Below, piece after piece: positions 54,210 through 64,000 of a stretch of DNA of 64,000 nucleotides (position 1 is its first letter; each line of letters opens with the position of its first letter). The notes under the pieces are model-generated. The model worked only from the letters and a program-made list of their open reading frames with translations, was not told where the DNA came from and did not search any database. The stretch covers positions 16,866,068 through 16,930,067 of the forward strand of contig JAOANR010000014.1 of the NCBI GenBank assembly GCA_030278955.1, read 5' to 3'. The stretch is from Hygrophila difformis (Eukaryota > Streptophyta > Magnoliopsida > Lamiales > Acanthaceae). A program made the position numbers and the translations under genes.

Positions 54210-54921
54210 AGTTGTCTGATCTGTGCAGTCTGGAGTCTGGATGACTGGACTTGGCACCACCACCACCACCATATATACTCTCTCAACCTGCAAATTTCTA
54301 TACTACTCCTCCTGCTAAATTTTCTTATGATGAATTTTAAATACTCCATAATCATTCATAATATTTAATTGATTAATTAAATCATTCACTTCCCAAGTCC
54401 CAACCCATCATGTGATCATGTCTGTACGTCTACCGGCATCAGTAAGTGCTTCTCCAACGTCCGGGAAATGCATGGTGGAGGAGAACGGCAAAATTAATAG
54501 CGTCCAACACTCCTCCAAAGGTAGATTGGACGGTGGATTTATGTTGTATGAACAGTGCCCGCTAGATGTAGTGGAGATCTGCAGCTGTTGTATGAGTACT
54601 CATCAATGTCTTGGTACTCATTGTTCAATTCTTATTTAATTTTTTTATGTATGTAATAAAATAATATAATCTAATTTGATTTTATTAGATTTATCGTCTT
54701 TTTTACTTTACACATTTTGTGATACTAACACTTAACTAAGTATATCAAACTCTGAGCCTAAATCAAATGTGTCTCTATTTTACCAAATGTGGTTGAGTAG
54801 TTTTTGCCTATGGGCTTTAGCTAACCACTTAATCAAGGGTTTGCATTTGAATTCCTACGTAGACAACTATTTCGTCAAACATCTTTCTCGTATCACCACC
54901 AGTACTTCATCAGTACCTTGA
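54210..54921. other. Unassigned DNA with a short CAC microsatellite
   Basis: A (CAC)n tract lies near 54257-54270. A 75-codon frame at 54412-54639 has no recognisable domain. Nothing else is supported. Confidence 0.3.
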
Positions 54922-55508
54922 TACTCCCTCTGTACATTTGAAGTGTCTCATTTTCCTCTTTCGTCCGTTCCAACTAGGGATGTAAATGAGACTGATAGGC
55001 TCGTGAATTGTTCGAGCTCGGCTCGGTCAAAATTCGGTTCAAGCTCGACTCGAAATGGCTCGGTTCGAGCTCGAGCTCAGCTCGCAACACACATGATCTC
55101 AAGCCGAGTCAACCACTATTCGGCTCGAAAGCTCGATAATAGGCTCGATTTATTTTTATACATATATTTATTTATTATTAAATATAGAAATTATATAAAA
55201 TATTAAAAGTATAATATTATTATTGTTTATATCTTTTAATTTTTAAATTAAAAATATATTACTATTAATTACATATATATTTTTAAAATTATTTAAATAT
55301 GTAGATTAAATTAAATATAATTAAATATATACAATATATTAAATATAATTTCTTTTATAAATTATATAAGAATGAAAATGATACTAGTTCGTGATATATT
55401 ACAAGTTTTAATTTTTCACTAAGACAAAAGACTGGAAAAAATTTGCTCCAAGATTCTGCCCAAGATCTTGATCTCCAACTTTCCGGCAGCCTTCTTCTTT
55501 CTTCTCTC

Positions 55509-56963
55509 ATGGACGTTCCCATGCAGGATGATCCTGGTGGTGATCCCCCGGATCAACCTGCCTTAGCCGTGTCTCCGTCTTCCAAGATTTCTTACAAAGA
55601 CATGGCGAAGAGAGGCACTAGAGCTCACCATTTTCCCATTGGGGATGAATCTGATGATCTCACGGGTGATCCAGACGATATGATTCGAACAACTCGCAAT
55701 GGTATTCCCAGGCTTATTCTTTCCAAGGCCTTCAAGGAGAGACTCCTCCGTAATTGGCAATATGCAGTGGTAATCAAGGTGGTTGGCCGATTGATTTCTT
55801 ATCGAGTCTTGAAAGATAGGCTTGGCAAAATCTGGCCTGCATCAGTTCCATTGCCTCTCATTGACTTAGAAAACGATTATTTTGTTGTTAACTTCAAGAC
55901 TGAACAGGATGCACTCCATGCGCTGACCGGGGGACCTTGGAATATTCTGGGCAATTACCTTCACGTTCACGCTTGGGACTAACATTTTAACCCCAGGACT
56001 CATGTGATTTCTTCAGTCGTCACCTGGATTAGGCTGCCCAATATTCCTCTTTTTCTCTATAATAGAAGGGCCATCCATGGTGCTGGCTCCCTTGTAGGTG
56101 ATGTGATTCTCATCGATTCTAGAGGGAGGTTTGCCCGGCTAGCAGTGAGGATTGATCTCTCCAAGCCCTTGTCGCCTCAGGTTGAAGTCGATAATACTAT
56201 CCTGCAGGTGGAATACGAAAATATTAAGGTCATTTGTTTCAATTGTGGCTTGTGTGGTCATACCAAAGATAAGTGTCCCTCTGCAAGTGCTCATCAGGAT
56301 CAATCGACGCCTTCCCATCCAGAGCAGAATGTTCAAGATTCAGAGGGCGCTGGTCTTGGCCCCTGGATGATTGCCCAGCCGAGAAGAAGGGGTCCAAGAT
56401 TATCATCCTCCTCTAAGAATATCTCTACTCCGGCTGCTCCCAATAATAACAGATTCTCTTCTCTAGCTTCCTCCTCTGATCCAGATCCAGTGAACATGGA
56501 TCCTCTTATTTCCCCTGCCCCTATTGTTCATCCTCCCCTCCAACCAATTATAGTTCGTTCCTCTCCCTCTTCATCGCGTCCTCCTCCCGCCCATCACCAA
56601 AAGCCACCATCCAAATCACAGCCTGATCAGCCATCTAATTCCCAGCCTGATCAGCCATCTAAATCCCAGCCTGATCAGTCCTCTCATGTGTTCTTAGAAT
56701 GCCCTTCTGAATCCCCGTCTTGGACTCTGCAACCTTCAGGTGCAAGAGCCCGCAGTGTTAGTTCCTCTCTTCCATCGGCCTTTCATAAAGCAGTGGAAGT
56801 TGTAGATCCATCTCTCCATAAGCGCAAGAGATTGAAAAGCCCACTAGTCCCTGGAGGTAGTAGACCTCCCGATGGTGATAGTGATGAGGAGATGTATTCA
56901 CCACTCTCTTCAAGCCCTGGCTCTGCTGCTGGGAAAGGACGTGCTTCTAGCCTTCCTATCTAA
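55509..56963 (+). pseudogene. LINE ORF1 pseudogene (DUF4283, CCHC), one stop
   Basis: From ATG 55509 one frame runs to TAA at 56961-56963, broken only by TAA at 55980-55982 after VHAWD (CAA to TAA is the simplest origin). The DUF4283 domain shows NWQYAVVIKVVGRLISYRVL and ALTGGPWNILGNYLHVHAW. The zinc knuckle is CFNCGLCGHTKDKC. The C-terminal part holds three tandem copies of a SQPDQPS-type repeat. It would otherwise be about 484 residues. Confidence 0.88.
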
Positions 56964-56979
56964 TTTTTTAATCCTTGTT

Positions 56980-59900
56980 ATGAGTTTGGTTCCCTTATCA
57001 CTAGCTATTAATATGAACTTAACTATTGGCTTTTGGAATGTGCAGGGTACTGGATCTAGGGATTTTAGAAGAGAATTCTGGGACATTACTCACTCTAATA
57101 GAATGGATTGTATTGCACTTTTGGAACCAAGAATCAGTGGTGGTAGTGCGGACAACTTTATTGCTCATAGTAGATTCAATAATTCCTTTAGAGTGGAAGC
57201 TGATGGCTTTTCTGGCGGTCTTTGGCTTCTTTGGAAGGACCATGTTCAAATAGATATTCTTGAGTACCATTCACAATTCATTGATACTAAGGTCAATGTG
57301 AATGGTTCTTCTATGTTTATGACTGTTGTATATGCTGCTCCTAATAGGTACAGACGTTCTTGGTTTTGGCCGGAGCTTACTCGCATCCTTTCCACCAGAA
57401 CTGCTCCTTGGATTATAGGTGGTGATTTCAACTGTATCAGTAAAATGGGGGAAGCTCGTGGTGGCTCTATTTCTTCTTTATCTATCTCAGAAATGCAGAA
57501 TTGGCTTAGGGCTTCTAGAATGGAGGAAATCAGATACTTTGGAAATAAATTCACTTGGGCTTGAGGCTATCTTAGAAGAAGACTTGATCATATTCTAGGC
57601 AATGCTTCTTGGCTGTCCCTTTTCCCTCACTGTACTACACAAGTGCTTCCTAGAACTCAGTCAGACCATTCTCTTCTTTTGTTGAAGATTTCACCCATTT
57701 CTGAGCTCAGACAACAGAATGGTCCTAAATTTTTCAGGTTTCAAGCTGCTTGGCAGTCCCTCCCCGAGTTTAAACATCTTCTGGAGTCCACTTGGCAGTC
57801 TAATGGTTCTTTTCAGGAAAAGCTTGATACTTTTAGAGTTAAGGTCAGCAGTGGAGCTCCATTTCTTCTAATGTCAATAGGAAGAGGTAAGCTAGAATAA
57901 GGGCTAGATTGGCTGGTATTGAGAAGCAAGACCATTGGGAGGACAATTTATTTCTTCAACGTCTCCACAAACAACTTAATATGGATTTGAGTTTAATTCT
58001 TAAAGATGAGGAAACTTTGTGGATTCAACGCAGCATTCAAGATTGGACTCTTTCAGGGGACAGGAATACAAAGTTCTATCACAACTTTGTCCGGGCTAGA
58101 CGTGCTAAAAAATGTCTTTCTATATTGGAGGATGACCAGGGCAATACTTTCCAAGGGGAACAGGAAATTCTTCTAATGGTTTTAGGATACTTCCAGCAAC
58201 TATTCCAAGAACCCTCACATGTTCTACCTTTGGCCTGCTCTGATTACTATGATCTCCCACAGATTTCAGAGGTTGACAAGAGGGCCGTGGAACTTCTTCC
58301 TACCTTTGAGGAAACCACTGAAGCCATTCAAGCTATGGCTCCTCTTAAAGCTCCGGGTCCAGATGGGTTTCATGCATTCTTTTATCAACATAATTGGGCT
58401 CTCATTGGGCACTCAGTTCATTCATTCATTTTAGATATCTTCAATGGCACTAGCAGTATTAAGGATATCAATCAGACACAGATTGTCCTCATCCCTAAAA
58501 TCAATAATCCCAAAACAGTCTTGCATCTTAGGCCTATTAGTCTTTGCAATGTTGTTTATAAAATTCTTACTAAAATATTAGCCAATAGACTTACTCTCAT
58601 CATGCCTCAGATTATCTCACAAGGCCAAGCCAGTTTTGTTAAAGGGAGGATCATACATGACAACATCATCACTTGTCAGGAGATTACACATTACTTGGAG
58701 AAATCAAATGCTAAGCCTGGTTTCATGGTTATCAAGCTTGATTTAGAAAAAGCATATGATAAGCTCAAATGGAGCTTTATCAGATCCTCACTTACATCAG
58801 CAGGTTTTCCCTTATCATTTATTAATGTCATTATGAGTTGTGTGGAATCCTCTACCCTGCAGGTCTCTTGGAATGGTTTTCTGTCTCCTCCTTTCCATCC
58901 ATCTAGGGGAATCCGGCAAGGAGACCCTATATCTCCTTATCTGTTTATCCTATGTATGGAAAGGCTAGGTTGTCATATATTAAAGGCAGTGAAGAATGGT
59001 CAATGGCAGGCTGTAAGATGGTTAAATAATCGAATTCGAATCCCCTACTTGTTTTTTGCAAATGATATTTTGTTATTTGCTAAAGCTTCTACTGATCAAG
59101 CTTATGTCATTAAAAACATTTTAGATATATTTTGTTCTCAATCTGGTCTTAACATTAGCCAATCTAAGTCCAGAGTTATTTTTGGCAAGGCCGTTGGTCG
59201 AGCCACAAGACTTAATATTGAGTCTATCCTTGGCATTCAAAGCTCAGGTGTAGTAGGAACTTATCTTGGAATTCCTTTGTCCTCTGGAAGGAGGTCTGCT
59301 AAGGATTTTGGCTATCTTATAGATCGAGCTAATCATAAAGTCAACAGCTGGGCTAATAAGTATCTAAGCCTCGCTGGCAGAATAACACTAGCTAAATCTG
59401 TTCTTCAAGGATTGAGTACTTACACTATGCAGGTTGCTAAACTTCCCAAGTCTATCTCTCGAGAGCTGGATTCTATCACTAGGAATTTTATCTGGGGATC
59501 TTCCAAGTCCACCAGGAAAGTTCATCTACTTGCTTGGGACCGCATCACCCTTAGCCAAGCAAGAGGTGGTTTGGGAATCCGACGAACTCAGGATTTCAAT
59601 GAAGCCTTATTAATGAAGTGCTATTGGAGTCTCCTACAAAGGAACACTCTTTGGACTCAACTATTAAAAGCAAGACATGGTTGGAAGCACCATAAATTCA
59701 AGCATGGAACTCAGAGTCTATCTTACAGTGCTAAAGATTTTATATCAATATGGCCAAAGCTCCAACCAAATATTGGTTGGAGGATTGGGAATGGTAAGTC
59801 TACTCTTTTCTGGCTTGATAAGTGGCTTAACTCAAATTTTGTTTTGCAGGATGTAATTTCTCAGGACATTCCTATCAATGATCGTTTCAAATCCGTAGCA

Positions 59901-61091
59901 GACTATGCACCAGATGGGCATTGGGATATCCAGGACCTCGATGGCATATTACCACCTGACATTATCCACTCTATTGAACTCACCACTCCACCTAGCAGTT
60001 TCAATTCGGAGGACATACCTTTCTGGATTCAGAGTGCCAATGGTAAATTTACAGTTCGTAGTGCAGCCATTGAACTGGAGAAGACCCGAAATCCACCCCC
60101 TGAGGATATATTCGGGAAAGTTATTTGGAGATGGCCGGCTTCTCAACGTGTTCGCACCTTCCTTTGGTTAGCTGCTCATGATCGCATCCTTACGGCGGCT
60201 GAAAAATACAAGCGGGGATTGAGTAATGATCCTTATTGCTGGAAATGTGGGGAAGAAGAGACAGTTCTCCATGCCCTTCGCGACTGCTCGTCTTCCTCCA
60301 TGGTTTGGAATAATATCAATATTCATTTACCTGCAAACTTCTGGATTCATAGTATTAAGGATTGGATTTATTCCATGAATTGTACGAAACCTGAGGAATC
60401 AGAGGCTTCTCTTTTTGGCTTTTGTTGCTGGATGATCTGGAAAAACCGATGTAGGGAAGCACATGGTTGTGAGGCCACCGCTTGGGAGAATTGTCACTGG
60501 AACATATCGAGAACTTCTGTCGAATACCTTGAGGGCATGAAGGAGTTCAGGAAACTTGGTGTTAGGAATTGGGTCTCTGTCAAGGATTGTTGGCGCAAAC
60601 CACCTATTGGTTGGTACAAAATCAACAGTGATGGTAGCTCCTCTGTCACTTTTTGCAAAGCTGGTGGTGTCCTTCGTGACTCGAACGGACACTGGGTTGG
60701 TGGAGTTACAGCCTTTGGAGAGAAAATGCCAGTGGTGTTGGCAAAAGCTTGGGGGATTGTGTTATGCTTGCAACTCGCATGGGACTTGGGAATCAAGCAT
60801 TTGGTTGTTGAAGCTGATAATAGTGAAATCTTAGATCTTCTCAATTCCAGGGATTTCTCTAATGGCCCTCATGTTAGGGTTATTGCTCAACTAAAGGAGA
60901 TGCAAGATTGGCAATGGCATTTGAAGTTCAACCATATCTCCAGAGATTGCAATAGAATAGCCGATCTTCTTGTTAGAAGAAGTCATTCCATCATTGGGGT
61001 GGAGCGTTTAGGCAGGCCCCCTGACTATATTGTAGAATCCTTGTTAGCAGATTTGTCTGGCTCATGTCACAACTTTCAGATTCTTGAATAA
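56980..61091 (+). pseudogene. LINE ORF2 pseudogene: endonuclease, RT, RNase H
   Basis: The start ATG is 56980, 16 nt after ORF1. The endonuclease (NLTIGFWNVQG, IGGDFNCI, SDHSLLLL) is broken by TGA at 57562-57564, probably CGA to TGA. A frameshift lies between about 57850 and 57908. The long last frame (57909-61091) carries the RT with KLDLEKAYDKL and GIRQGDPISPYLF, but the catalytic FADD box reads FAND. A zf-RVT segment follows (CWKCGEEETVLHAL). In the RNase H (NSDGSSS, VEADNSE, RIADLL) the usual catalytic Glu is Lys (VLAKAWGI). At least two active sites are therefore lost besides the reading-frame damage. Confidence 0.9.
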
Positions 61092-61448
61092 GATTGGCTA
61101 AAGGCCCTCCATTTTATCCGAAAAAAAAAATGATACTAGTTCGAACTCGGCTCGACTCGGTCAACGCTCGGCTCGAAGTAGCTCGGTCAACGCTCGGCTC
61201 GATCAAAGCTCGGCTCGCATTCTTATGAGCTCAAGCCGAGCTTACCACTATTCGGGCTCGGCTCGGCTCGTTTACACCCCTAGTCCCAACACTTTGTCTC
61301 ATTTTCTTTTTAAGAAATACTAATTAATTATTTAATCACCAACCTACCTATCACATCACATGAATAAATATATAGTACATTATAATTTCATATCCACTAT
61401 TATTAATAAATTCAAACCCAAAACCATCACATCATACATAAATAAATT

Positions 61449-62523
61449 GGGTTCGGTTATGGTGCAATTGAAAAATCCGCAGCACATCAAGACGAAGATC
61501 TCAACCGTTCATTTAGAATCCAAGGGTTGTAAATGAAAAATGGTATAATTGTCATAATGAAATCATAACTCTATATTTAGTATGTTATCATATCTAATAC
61601 TTGGTAAATCATAACAAAGATTTGGTGATCGTATCTAATAATATATGGTAACAAATCTATTAATTGATCATTTCAGCGATGCTACAAAAAAAATAATTCT
61701 GTGATGCTATAAAAAATATTGCATGAAGAATTCAGCGACCGTACGTAGTGTAATTCAGCGACACAATCAAGAAGAATTCAGCGATGCTACAAAAATACAA
61801 TTCAGTGATGCTATCAAAATAATTCAGGGACACTACCTAGAAGTATTCAGCGACCCTGCCTAGCAGAATTCAGCGACATAATCAAGAAGAATTCAGCGAT
61901 GCTACCAAAATACAATTCTGCGGTGCTACCAAAAACAATTTAGTGATGCTATCAAATATATTTCACCGACTATATGTATAGGAATTCAGCGACCATACCT
62001 AGAAGAATTCAGCGACACTAGCGAAAAGAATTCAGCGACTTTGCAAAGAAGAATTCAGCGATGCTACGAAATACAATGCAGCGATAATAACAAAAATAAT
62101 TCAGCGACGTTTTCATGAACAATTCAACGACTTTATCAAGAACAATTCAGTGATGCTATCAAGAACAATTCAGCGACTTTTCATCAGCAAATTCAGCGAC
62201 TCAACTATGAACATTTCGGGTACGTTTTCATGAACAATTCAACGATTTTATTTAAAAATATTTCAGCGACGTATATCTATGTATAGCAGCATAATTAAGT
62301 AAATTGGAGGGTAGTGTAATATCGATCTTTGAAATGCAGAGAAGAAGAGAAGAAGAACGGAAGAAGAAGGAAGAAGAAGAACGTTCATTCTCAAATAATA
62401 TAGCAAATTTACTATTTTAACTTTCAAGTTAATCTCAACCGTTGATTTATAAAATTAATCAATAGTGGGAATCTGCCGCAACACATCAAGTCAAATGACT
62501 TGATCGCACCCTAACCAAAACCA
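61449..62523. mobile_element. Mutator-like non-autonomous element with 9-bp duplication
   Basis: 1075 bp flanked by a perfect 9-bp duplication AAATAAATT (61440-61448 and 62524-62532). The ends are inverted: GGGTTCGGTTATGGTGC at the left and, complemented, GGTTTTGGTTAGGGTGC at the right. Matching subterminal CTCAACCGTT and GCAGCACATCAAG-like segments occur on both sides. The centre is a 23-bp tandem array. No transposase is present. Confidence 0.82.
61670..62280. repeat. 23-bp tandem satellite inside the Mutator-like element
   Basis: About 26 diverged units with period 23 bp and consensus near AATTCAGCGACNCTANCAAG plus AAG or AAC. AATTCAGCGA is the best-kept part. Units vary by substitutions and one-base indels. 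Confidence 0.9.
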
Positions 62524-62946
62524 AATAAATTAATAAAAATTCAAAATCATTACAATCACATCACATCAATTCCTAATTTACCTTTACTTTAAACACTAAT
62601 CTACCCATACATTATATACTAATTATCTCCACATAAAAATACCGTGCCTAAAAGTTTTGAGTCACTTCAAATGAGACGGAGGAAGTATTACTTTCAGGCT
62701 ATACACTAAAATTTAAAAATCACTATAAATAATAAATATTTTTTTATTTTAATAGTATAGTTTTAAACCCCGCCGCTAAACTTTAAATTCTATTCTCTCC
62801 AATTATTAACTTTTCAAACTCCAATCTATAACCTCAAATTTTAAACAAAAACACCAAATACCATTATTCAAAATTATCCCAATTTAAAACTTTTTTCATC
62901 ATCAATTTCAAATTCCAAACTCTAATTATTTCCAAACATAGACTTA

Positions 62947-63315
62947 GGCCCCGTTCTCCAAGGTTTATTTTCATGACTTATTACTTATTTTTATTAAAAT
63001 CAGATCAGACCAAATCAGATAAGAAACAATCAATTCATACCATATCAAATCAGATCTGACCAGACCCATTCAGACCAGATCAAACCAGACTAGAAACATT
63101 CACACCAGACAGATCAGATCATTATAATAAAATTATACTAAGATAAGATAAAATCAGACCTGACCAGACCAATTCAAATCAGATCAGATCAAACCAAATT
63201 GAATCAAATCTAATCAGAAATATTCAGACCAAACCAGACAAATTCATATCAGTTCAGACCAAATCTTATAAAATTCATATCAGAACAGCTTATTTAAGAC
63301 CTAGATCACAGAGCC
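62947..63315. mobile_element. Harbinger/Tourist-like MITE filled with CAGATCAGA repeats
   Basis: It starts GGCCCCGTTCTCCAAGG and ends, complemented, GGCTCTGTGATCTAGG, with TTA on both sides (62944-62946 and 63316-63318), the usual 3-bp duplication of this group. The interior is a degenerate array of CAGATCAGACC-like units. Confidence 0.6.
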
Positions 63316-63318
63316 TTA

Positions 63319-63735
63319 GTGTGCTTCAAACTTATGGTATCCCTTTATTTAACAAAAAATTACTCCGTTAACTTAATTAATGGCAAATGAAAAAGTACGG
63401 CAATATATTGATCCTATTTGGGCCAGGAAGGAGGCAGTTTGGGGGGCTTTGTTGGAACGAAGGTAGGTATTTAATTTGAGTTGGGCTACTGATTTGGGTT
63501 GGATTGGACAAGGAAAAATTTTGGGTAAATATTGTTACCTTATATGTCGGCAAAAGGCATATGAAACCCAATGTATAAAATTACAAATGATGTAAAGTGG
63601 AGGGATAGGTGATCCGGTGTAAATTAAATAAAATCTTGTTTCTGAAGTGTCGAATTTCATGAATGCAGAAAATTTACATAAAAATTTGTGAGCTTTTAAA
63701 AAATTGGATACTTTTCTGTTTTAACTCATAATTTA
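63319..63735. other. AT-rich DNA, nothing recognised
   Basis: No supported coding sequence or element terminus. Confidence 0.4.
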
Positions 63736-63901
63736 CTAAACAACCTATATAGGCTAGGAAATAGTGTGAGAGCCCATGCCATGTAAATTACAAAGGAAGA
63801 AGCTTTCCGAAAAAAAAAATTACAAAGAAAGAAAGGGAAAGGATAAGGACCGGGTCCTGGAAGTGGGGTACTTGACCACTATAATAAGTCTTCATCCCTT
63901 C
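63736..63901 (-). mobile_element. Degenerate AU-like SINE
   Basis: Flanked by a 13-bp duplication AACTCATAATTTA (63723-63735 and 63902-63914). On the minus strand it has an A-box-like TATTATAGTGG, a CCGGTCC segment like that of the SINE at 38363-38513, TTTGTAATT and GGGCTCTCAC. The B box is eroded. A short A-rich insertion interrupts it near 63783-63822. Confidence 0.65.
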
Positions 63902-64000
63902 AACTCATAATTTAGAAATCAAATAAGATACCTATAGCTTTTCAAGCATACTTTAAAATCTAGCTCATGGAATACATTCGATTTTTGAAGTATTGTTTAT

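Larger units (their letters stand above)
55392..61130 (+). mobile_element. Near full-length but inactivated LINE
   Basis: 5.7 kb flanked by TGATACTAGTTCG (55379-55391 and 61131-61143), with about 10 A residues at the 3' end (61121-61130). It has a 117-nt leader before the first ORF1 ATG (55509), then ORF1 and ORF2. Several stops, a frameshift and catalytic substitutions show it is dead. Its 3' UTR and proteins differ from the LINE at 7033, so it represents another family. Confidence 0.92.
54975..61282. mobile_element. hAT-type element interrupted by a LINE
   Basis: It starts TAGGGATGTAAATGAG and ends CTCGTTTACACCCCTA (inverted). GTTCCAAC (54967-54974) and GTCCCAAC (61283-61290) form a 7-of-8 duplication. 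Subterminal DNA is packed with GCTCGGCTCG / CGAGCTCG motifs. Without the LINE it is about 560 bp and non-coding. Confidence 0.82.
54924..62685. mobile_element. Stowaway-like MITE expanded by two large insertions
   Basis: The outer ends are CTCCCTCTGTACATTTGAAG (54924) and the inverted CTTCAAATGAGACGGAGGAAG (ending 62685), flanked by TA (54922-54923 and 62686-62687). Removing the hAT (54975-61282) and Mutator-like (61449-62523) insertions leaves under 400 bp, a normal MITE length. Confidence 0.75.

Noticed and set aside
54412..54639. 75-codon ORF
   Set aside because: No domain or supporting gene structure.
55443..55508. Upstream extension of LINE ORF1
   Set aside because: It would start at TTG; ATG at 55509 is the more likely start.
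61670..62280. CRISPR-like array
   Set aside because: Contiguous tandem repeats with no unique spacers in a plant transposon; not a CRISPR.

Overview
The window is nuclear DNA of a flowering plant, most likely a eudicot. It has GT-AG introns, plant-type LINEs, Ty3/gypsy, CACTA, hAT, Mutator-like and Stowaway-like elements, AU-like SINEs, a plant cell-wall acetyltransferase gene and a conserved plant microRNA locus. I see nothing bacterial, viral or organellar. The species cannot be fixed by eye.

Only two host genes are well supported. One is a four-exon TRICHOME BIREFRINGENCE-LIKE gene on the + strand (3082-4632). The other is a MIR390 precursor on the + strand (hairpin about 51021-51145, TATA box at 50824). 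Nearly everything else is transposon, much of it nested.

1-7017: a Helitron-type 3' end (1566), the TBL gene, a Stowaway-like MITE and unassigned DNA. 7018-12961: a full-length LINE on the minus strand with both ORFs open, a 15-bp target-site duplication and a poly(A) tail; its ORFs overlap as TAATG. 13149-14212: a cluster of MITEs nested three deep. 14455-16760: the 5' half of a decayed LINE, cut by a long minus-strand LTR (16761-19621). 19915-35154: a 5'-truncated Ty3/gypsy element of the Tat type (RT, two RNase H domains, integrase) with an antisense plant-mobile-domain gene, the latter split by a 7.1-kb gag-only LTR element (25079-32153). 36740-39029: a four-level nest (foldback, Mutator-like, Stowaway-like, SINE). 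40171-40953: a 5'-truncated LINE. 41115-47948: a hAT-like element holding a 4.6-kb CACTA element with a truncated TNP2-type transposase and an apparently intact nine-exon second transposase gene. 46673-49450: Stowaway-like MITEs. 51902-54201: two hAT elements with perfect 8-bp duplications. 54924-62685: a Stowaway-like MITE swollen by a hAT element, itself holding an old LINE, and by a Mutator-like element with a 23-bp satellite. 62947-63914: a Harbinger-like MITE and a SINE.

Boundaries rest on target-site duplications and terminal repeats read directly from the sequence. Family names rest on recognised motifs; no database was searched. No wholly new biological system is evident. The points most worth following are the MIR390 variant, the TAATG-coupled LINE, the arrays of tRNA-B-box-like hairpins in the gag-only LTRs, the antisense gene of the Tat element and the 23-bp satellite inside the Mutator-like element.
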